Positions 14,102-18,604 of a stretch of 18,604 bases of DNA are shown one piece after another. The first letter of the stretch is position 1; each line of letters begins with the position of its first letter. The translations under genes and the position numbers were made by a program. Source of the DNA: an uncultured Lachnospiraceae bacterium (GTDB lineage: Bacteria > Bacillota > Clostridia > Lachnospirales > Lachnospiraceae); contig CAJUHR010000050.1 in the NCBI GenBank assembly GCA_910586255.1, forward strand, positions 1 to 18,604, read 5' to 3'. Under the pieces are notes generated by a model. That model did not search any database and was not told where the DNA came from. It was given only the letters and a program-made list of their open reading frames with translations.

Positions 14102-16022
14102 TAAAAACATAGAAGTAATCTGTGTTGATTGTTTTGATACCTTGCTTCACAGAGTATGTTCTGCTGATGAGGTTCTTAACATATGGTTTGGGAGAATTTC
14201 GGCGCGGATATCATTTTCTGAGAAAATAATAAAAGAGATATGGAATTTGAGCAGAAGGATTACTGCACAAAGAACAGCGAAGCTGTTGATGGAGGAAGCT
14301 CCTTTTGGTGATGTCGCTTCGGAAATGTATGTACGTATTAAAGCGCTAGATAGGGCTTTTGCATTTTCCTTAGAGAAATTTGTATGTTTTCTTAAAGAGG
14401 AAATGCTTGAAGCAGAAAATAGTATGATTGTAGTAAATGCAGAGTTAGTGATGCAGCTAATGCAGGAAAAGAAATCCAAGAGAAAAGTTGTATGTATATC
14501 AGATTTTTACATGCCTGGAAGCTGGCTGCTTGATTTGTTTAAAATGAGAAATATAGATTTTTTGTTTGATAGAATCTATGCTTCATCTGATTTCGGATTA
14601 AGAAAGAGCAGTGGCCATTTGTATGGATATGTCCTGAATGATTTGCGTACTTTACTGCCGGATATTACATATAATAATCTTTTGATGTTAGGGGACAATC
14701 GGTTGAGCGATTATACAATTCCTAAAAATATGGGCATTAAGGTGTATAAATTTAAGGATAAGATTATCTCCCAAAAAATTAATCGTATGTATCGTGGCTT
14801 GATGAACATATATAGGAATAATATACGGTGCCACCTTCCTTTTTCAAATTATTCCTTTTCACTATTTTGGTTTTGCAGGAGCTTATTAGTAAATTTGAAA
14901 AAGGAAAATTTGAATGAAGTATGGTTTTTTTCGAGAGAGGGAAAGATATTAAAACAGTTTTTTGAAGAATATCTGTACCTTTATAATGAAAAAGACATGA
15001 AATGCCATTATCTTAATATTTCCAGGCAATCTACATTCTTACCCTCATTATCCCAAATAGATAGTGAGGATTTTTATTATTTAAAGGCTAAGACAGCTAC
15101 TATGAGCTTAAAGGATTTCTTGAATAGTTTGGGAATTTTCGAGCTCTGTGTTCCGATCTTAGAGAATCGATATGATTTTGAAAAGGTTGAAAGCGATTTT
15201 TTTAACAGCAGAATTTTTAGTAAATTAAAAACGGATCAGAGATTTCTTTCTGTTTATGAAAAAGAGAGGCTTGATGCGAAACAGAAAGCAATGAATTACT
15301 TTCAGTCAAAGGGAATTTGCCTGGAGACTGAAAAGAGATATGCGGTTGTAGATATTGGATGGAAGGGAAGCATACAAGATTGCTTATATAAAATCTTTGA
15401 TGAGAAATACACAATCTTAGGCTATTATTATGGTCTAGTTGGAGATGTAAAATCAACGGAAGGGAATGTAAAGACAGGATTGATCTTTGCCGATTTTCCT
15501 GTAAAAACAAAAGGGTATGAGATATATCACATAAATTATCGTATGTTAGAAAGGTTGCTGTATGCAGACCATGGAGGCTGTTTGAAGTATGAGGCAGATC
15601 AGGCGATATTAAAAGAAGTTAGCAGAGAAGAATCAGAATTATATGAATTTGTTGAACCGATGCAGCAAATAATTATAAAGGAATTTTGCTCTATTTATAA
15701 AAATATTGAAACGGAAAGAGAATATGGAAACGACCTGATTACTGAGAGGGCACTATTAAAAATCCAAACGTATTTTTGCCTTGATATTACCAGGGAGAAA
15801 TTTAACCATATGGAATATATGAATTCGAGAATAGATATGAATTTTGGACATTTTGGTAATAATGGAACTTCCATAAAATATAAGCTGAATCAAATATATA
15901 GAATTGCAATGAATAACCGGGTTGAGATGGTACAAAAGGTGGAGTTTCTCTTATTTAAGTTTAAATTAGGATTCCTTGCTGATATTATAGGTTCTGTTGC
16001 AAAGTACAGGCTGATTCGATAA
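14070..16022 (+). CDS. Large HAD-superfamily protein of polysaccharide loci (COG5610-like)
   Basis: From the ATG at 14070 (GAGG 9 bases upstream) the protein has 650 residues; an ATG at 14055 would add five. The N-terminal part (about 12-230) is a HAD domain: motif I is ICVDCFDTLL with nucleophile D20, motif II is CISDFYMPG with S144, motif III is K179 in FGLRKSSGH, and motif IV is MLGDNRLSDY with D209 and D214. The residue two after the nucleophile is Phe, as in haloacid-dehalogenase-type members, not the Asp of typical phosphatases. The rest (about 270-650) has the conserved-looking stretches VWFFSREGKIL, ISRQSTFLPSL and VVDIGWKGSIQDCLYKIF, which I recognise from COG5610-like proteins in surface-glycan clusters. 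Its biochemical role is unknown. It overlaps the polymerase gene by 32 bases and sits just before the flippase. Confidence 0.75.
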   Translation: MSLEQEWNLNDKNIEVICVDCFDTLLHRVCSADEVLNIWFGRISARISFSEKIIKEIWNLSRRITAQRTAKLLMEEAPFGDVASEMYVRIKALDRAFAFSLEKFVCFLKEEMLEAENSMIVVNAELVMQLMQEKKSKRKVVCISDFYMPGSWLLDLFKMRNIDFLFDRIYASSDFGLRKSSGHLYGYVLNDLRTLLPDITYNNLLMLGDNRLSDYTIPKNMGIKVYKFKDKIISQKINRMYRGLMNIYRNNIRCHLPFSNYSFSLFWFCRSLLVNLKKENLNEVWFFSREGKILKQFFEEYLYLYNEKDMKCHYLNISRQSTFLPSLSQIDSEDFYYLKAKTATMSLKDFLNSLGIFELCVPILENRYDFEKVESDFFNSRIFSKLKTDQRFLSVYEKERLDAKQKAMNYFQSKGICLETEKRYAVVDIGWKGSIQDCLYKIFDEKYTILGYYYGLVGDVKSTEGNVKTGLIFADFPVKTKGYEIYHINYRMLERLLYADHGGCLKYEADQAILKEVSREESELYEFVEPMQQIIIKEFCSIYKNIETEREYGNDLITERALLKIQTYFCLDITREKFNHMEYMNSRIDMNFGHFGNNGTSIKYKLNQIYRIAMNNRVEMVQKVEFLLFKFKLGFLADIIGSVAKYRLIR

Positions 16023-16046
16023 CTATCAATACGGAGAGATATATCT

Positions 16047-17477
16047 ATGAGGCAGAACGAAACAAGAAAGCTTAAACAAAATATAGTTTTTAATATCATA
16101 AGGACGCTTTTTTCCGTTGCGTATCCTATCATAACTTTTACTTATGTTGCCCGTATCCTTCATGTTGATGATATGGGCAGCGTGACTTTTATCCGAAACC
16201 TTGTATCTTATTTCTCTTTATTCGCATCCTTGGGAGTAAGCTACTATGGTATAAGAGAAAGCGCAAGAATAGTTCAAAATAAACATAAATTTTCTAAATT
16301 TTTTTGGGAGATAAACCTGATCAATTTTATTACAACTGTTATATCAGGCATATTGCTGTTTACTGTGATTTTTACGGTTGGACATCTTGAAGAATATCGG
16401 CTGCTGCTGCTGATTAACTCTGTAAATCTCATATTATGTGGTTTTAGTAATGAATGGGTTCTTGGGGCGAGGGAAGAATATAAATATATGTCTGTCCGAT
16501 CCATATTGATACAGCTATTTTGTGTTATAGCAATCTTTATTTTCATTCATACAAGGGAGGATTATATAAAGTACAGTGCAATTCTTGTGTTCTCAACAAA
16601 CGGTGCAAATATTTTTAATTGGATATATATTTTCAGACGAAGGATAGTCAGTAAAATTCCTATCAAAGAACTTGATATTAAGAGGCATTTAAAACCAATC
16701 TTTATTCTATTTGCAATGCTTGTTTCTATTGATTTATATACAATGCTGGATACAACAATGCTTGGCTTTATGAAAGGGGATTATGCCGTTGGTATTTACA
16801 ATGCTTCCATAAAAATACCAAGACTTGTTAATTCGGTGATAGGCTCTGTGGGAGCCGTCTTAGTTCCCCAATTATCCTATTATTATGATAAAGATATCAG
16901 GAAGTTTGAGGAGCTTGTTAATAAGGCATGGGAGTTTATTATTTTTATAACTGTACCAGCTTTTTTTGGAATTATGATGATGTCAAGCGAGATTATCATG
17001 GTATTTGCGGGAGAACAATACACGGATGCTTTTGTGACGACCAGAATACTGGCGCCTATAGTTTTAATTATCCCAATCTCTGTCCTTTTCAATAATCAGG
17101 TATTTATACCAATGCGAAAAGAAAAGTTTGTATTGAAATCTACATGTGTTGGGGCGGTGGTCAACTTGGTGTTGAATGTTATTTTCATCCCACTGTTTGC
17201 AGAAAATGGCGCATCCATTGCAACCATTGCTGCAGAGTTGTCTGTTATGCTGGTCTGTGCATATCACGTTAAACGGGAATTGAATCCACAGAATGTTGGA
17301 AGAAAATACATAAGAGCAATCGCTGCAAGCCTGTGCATTTTTTTCTTTGCTATAGTGTTTAAATATTGGATTTCTAATGTGTATATGCGGTTATTTATTA
17401 CGGTACTGGTCAGTGCGTTGTGCTACGGCGCTTTGAATTGTTGGTTTTTCTTGGAGGTTAAAAAGTGGCAGAATTAA
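16047..17477 (+). CDS. Wzx-type polysaccharide repeat-unit flippase
   Basis: This 476-residue protein is a member of the polysaccharide export branch of the MATE/MOP superfamily. It would flip the completed undecaprenyl-PP-linked repeat unit to the outer face. About 12-14 hydrophobic helices are visible. The opening KQNIVFNIIRTLFSVAYPII (10-29), YVARILHVDDMGSVTFIRN (33-51) and the mid-protein DTTMLGFMKGDYAVGIYNAS are typical of Wzx. The ATG at 16047 follows CGGAGAGATATATCT. The 3' end overlaps the LicD-like gene by 13 bases. Wzx and Wzy together imply a Wzx/Wzy-dependent pathway; the chain-length regulator and ligase are not in the window. Confidence 0.93.
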   Translation: MRQNETRKLKQNIVFNIIRTLFSVAYPIITFTYVARILHVDDMGSVTFIRNLVSYFSLFASLGVSYYGIRESARIVQNKHKFSKFFWEINLINFITTVISGILLFTVIFTVGHLEEYRLLLLINSVNLILCGFSNEWVLGAREEYKYMSVRSILIQLFCVIAIFIFIHTREDYIKYSAILVFSTNGANIFNWIYIFRRRIVSKIPIKELDIKRHLKPIFILFAMLVSIDLYTMLDTTMLGFMKGDYAVGIYNASIKIPRLVNSVIGSVGAVLVPQLSYYYDKDIRKFEELVNKAWEFIIFITVPAFFGIMMMSSEIIMVFAGEQYTDAFVTTRILAPIVLIIPISVLFNNQVFIPMRKEKFVLKSTCVGAVVNLVLNVIFIPLFAENGASIATIAAELSVMLVCAYHVKRELNPQNVGRKYIRAIAASLCIFFFAIVFKYWISNVYMRLFITVLVSALCYGALNCWFFLEVKKWQN

Positions 17478-18379
17478 AAAAGGTTGGTTCCATGAGAGAA
17501 TACCAGGAGTATTTGCGGGGAATGTTGTATTTTTTTGATGATTTATGTAGAAAAAACAATATTGAGTATACGATTCTCGATGGAACCTTACTTGGTGCAG
17601 TTAGAGACGGCGGTTTTATACCATGGGACGGGGATGTGGATGTGGCTGTTACCTGGAAGCAATTTAAGAAACTAAAAAGTGCTTTTGAAAAGTATAACGG
17701 ACGGTTTTATTTGAATTATGCTCCGGATCATTTCTATAAAAAGAAAGGGTTTAAAAGGGCTTTTGGCGGCATATGTGCAAAGGTTGTTGATAAAAAAAGT
17801 GATAACCAGCTATTTGGCATAGATGTATTTACAATAGATTTTTTAGGTAATGATTTATCATATGCAAAAGATACATTGAAACAATATGGCTTGTTGGCCA
17901 GGCGGGCAAGAGCTTCTATAGCGTTTCATCTTCCGGCGTTCTCTCACAGTAAGAATTGGGTTCAGAATATAAAAATCATTCCACTATTTGTTTTTTATCC
18001 TGTTTTGAAGCTGATATCCAGGATCTATACCCCAATATGGAACAGGCAGTATTTAAAATTTATAAATGAGAGATTAAAATACGATGAAAAAAGCAGATAT
18101 TTTACGATTCAGCCATATCTTGGAAGAATTGGGGTCTTGGAAAATACGATATTGTCTGAAGGCTACATGGACATTAAGTTTGATCATATGACAGTTATGG
18201 CTGTAAAAAATTATGATTCATATCTTATACCAACCTATCATGATTATAGGGAACTTCCTCCAGAGGAAAAAAGAATACCTTTTCCATCAGAAAAGGAGTT
18301 GATGGAAATACATATTGAAATGGATGATGAGTTGGGTAAATATATGGAGGAGGCACATGCGGAGCATCACTTATACTAA
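17465..18379 (+). CDS. LicD-family phosphotransferase (phosphocholine-type decoration)
   Basis: This 304-residue LicD-like protein belongs to the nucleotidyltransferase-fold family whose best-known members transfer phosphocholine from CDP-choline to surface glycans. The key region is YTILDGTLLGAVRDGGFIPW (35-54) followed directly by DGDVDV (55-60). The usual LicD run is WDDDID; here Gly replaces the second Asp, while D55, D57 and D59 remain. LFGIDVFTIDFL (about 116-127) is the following conserved strand. The start is GTG at 17465 with GGAGG at 17453-17457, inside the flippase gene; an ATG at 17492 would cut nine residues. It could move another phospho-alcohol such as phosphoglycerol or phosphoribitol. 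No choline uptake or CDP-choline genes are visible. Confidence 0.87.
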   Translation: MAELKKVGSMREYQEYLRGMLYFFDDLCRKNNIEYTILDGTLLGAVRDGGFIPWDGDVDVAVTWKQFKKLKSAFEKYNGRFYLNYAPDHFYKKKGFKRAFGGICAKVVDKKSDNQLFGIDVFTIDFLGNDLSYAKDTLKQYGLLARRARASIAFHLPAFSHSKNWVQNIKIIPLFVFYPVLKLISRIYTPIWNRQYLKFINERLKYDEKSRYFTIQPYLGRIGVLENTILSEGYMDIKFDHMTVMAVKNYDSYLIPTYHDYRELPPEEKRIPFPSEKELMEIHIEMDDELGKYMEEAHAEHHLY

Positions 18380-18587
18380 ATTTATTATTTCTGGTATCGT
18401 AATTATTTTAGTTATATTTATCTCAATGCTTGTCAGAAAAGTACCAGGTGAAAGGGGTTTAAAACAAGAAAGCTTTGAAAAAAGGATTAAGGTGCTGCTT
18501 GATACCGATATTGGAGGAGATGTTGATGATGTGGGGGCTCTTGTAATACTTAATAACTCAAACTTCCCACACCATTTGGTGTGTTGA
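18357..18587 (+). pseudogene. Interrupted membrane-anchored nucleoside-hydrolase-like gene, 5' fragment
   Basis: The frame starts at ATG 18357 with GGAGGAGG just upstream, overlapping the LicD-like gene by 23 bases, and stops at 18587 after 76 residues. Residues 7-26 are a hydrophobic signal anchor. Residues 45-67 (VLLDTDIGGDVDDVGALVIL and the following NN) match the N-terminal calcium-binding signature DTDxGxDxDDxxAL of inosine-uridine nucleoside hydrolases, enzymes normally of about 300 residues or more. After LNN (about 18557) the sequence no longer looks like the family, and the frame ends within ten codons. An insertion, a rearrangement or a contig join would explain this. The rest of the gene may lie beyond the window on the far side of an inserted element. 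Confidence 0.65.
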
Positions 18588-18604
18588 ACCTTGAAAAATC
18601 AATA
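18557..18604. other. Foreign-looking sequence with a small hairpin at the window end
   Basis: This stretch replaces the expected continuation of the nucleoside-hydrolase-like gene. It contains a 7-bp inverted repeat, CACACCA at 18568-18574 and TGGTGTG at 18577-18583, followed by TTGAACCTTGAAAAATCAAT. There is no U tract, so it is not a standard terminator. It could be the end of an insertion sequence or intron, but only about 48 bases are present and I do not recognise the element. Confidence 0.4.

Noticed and set aside
18568..18583. Rho-independent terminator
   Set aside because: The short AT-containing stem is followed by TTGAACC and not by a T tract.

Overview
The window looks like the 5' and central part of a Wzx/Wzy-type surface-polysaccharide (capsule or exopolysaccharide) locus. 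The source is probably a Firmicute of the Clostridia, most likely Lachnospiraceae-like. This rests on AGGAGG-type ribosome sites, the AT-rich body, the style of the protein families, and a NusG-like antiterminator at the head of the cluster. The assignment is by recognition, not by a database search. All convincing genes lie on the + strand. They are closely spaced or overlapping, and no convincing intrinsic terminator is visible between about 250 and 18379, so one transcript of about 18 kb is plausible.

Region 1 (1-1782) is regulatory. It starts with a 167-bp imperfect palindrome (29-195). Every transition-type mismatch in its arms points the same way, so that the minus-strand RNA forms G-U pairs. 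Two NusG/LoaP-like genes follow (250-810 and 1234-1782). Between them is an array of six 38-bp repeats that begins inside the end of the first gene, and then a leader with three candidate hairpins.

Region 2 (1779-6775) is an apparently complete four-gene set for making and loading a bacillosamine-type diamino sugar. It holds a PglF/CapD-like membrane 4,6-dehydratase, a DegT/PglE-like aminotransferase, a PglC-like phosphoglycosyl transferase and a PglD-like acetyltransferase. The likely product is undecaprenyl-PP-linked N,N'-diacetylbacillosamine or a close relative, which would be the first sugar of the repeat unit. The dehydratase and aminotransferase carry odd low-complexity insertions.

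Region 3 (6840-17477) builds and exports the repeat unit. It has a membrane GT2, a GT11-like enzyme lacking the usual HxRRxD motif, a second DegT aminotransferase paired with a GNAT acetyltransferase, a SAM methyltransferase-like protein, a left-handed beta-helix acetyltransferase with a G9 tract, a second GT2, a Wzy-like polymerase, a large HAD-domain protein and a Wzx-like flippase. GC content falls sharply here, from about 63% in bases 2701-2760 to about 23% in bases 13321-13380. This suggests a conserved GC-richer head joined to a swappable serotype-specific body.

Region 4 (17465-18604) holds a LicD-like transferase, probably for phosphocholine or a similar phospho-decoration. It is followed by the start of a membrane-anchored nucleoside-hydrolase-like gene whose reading frame breaks near 18557, where unrelated sequence with a small hairpin begins. 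No tRNA, rRNA or CRISPR array was seen.
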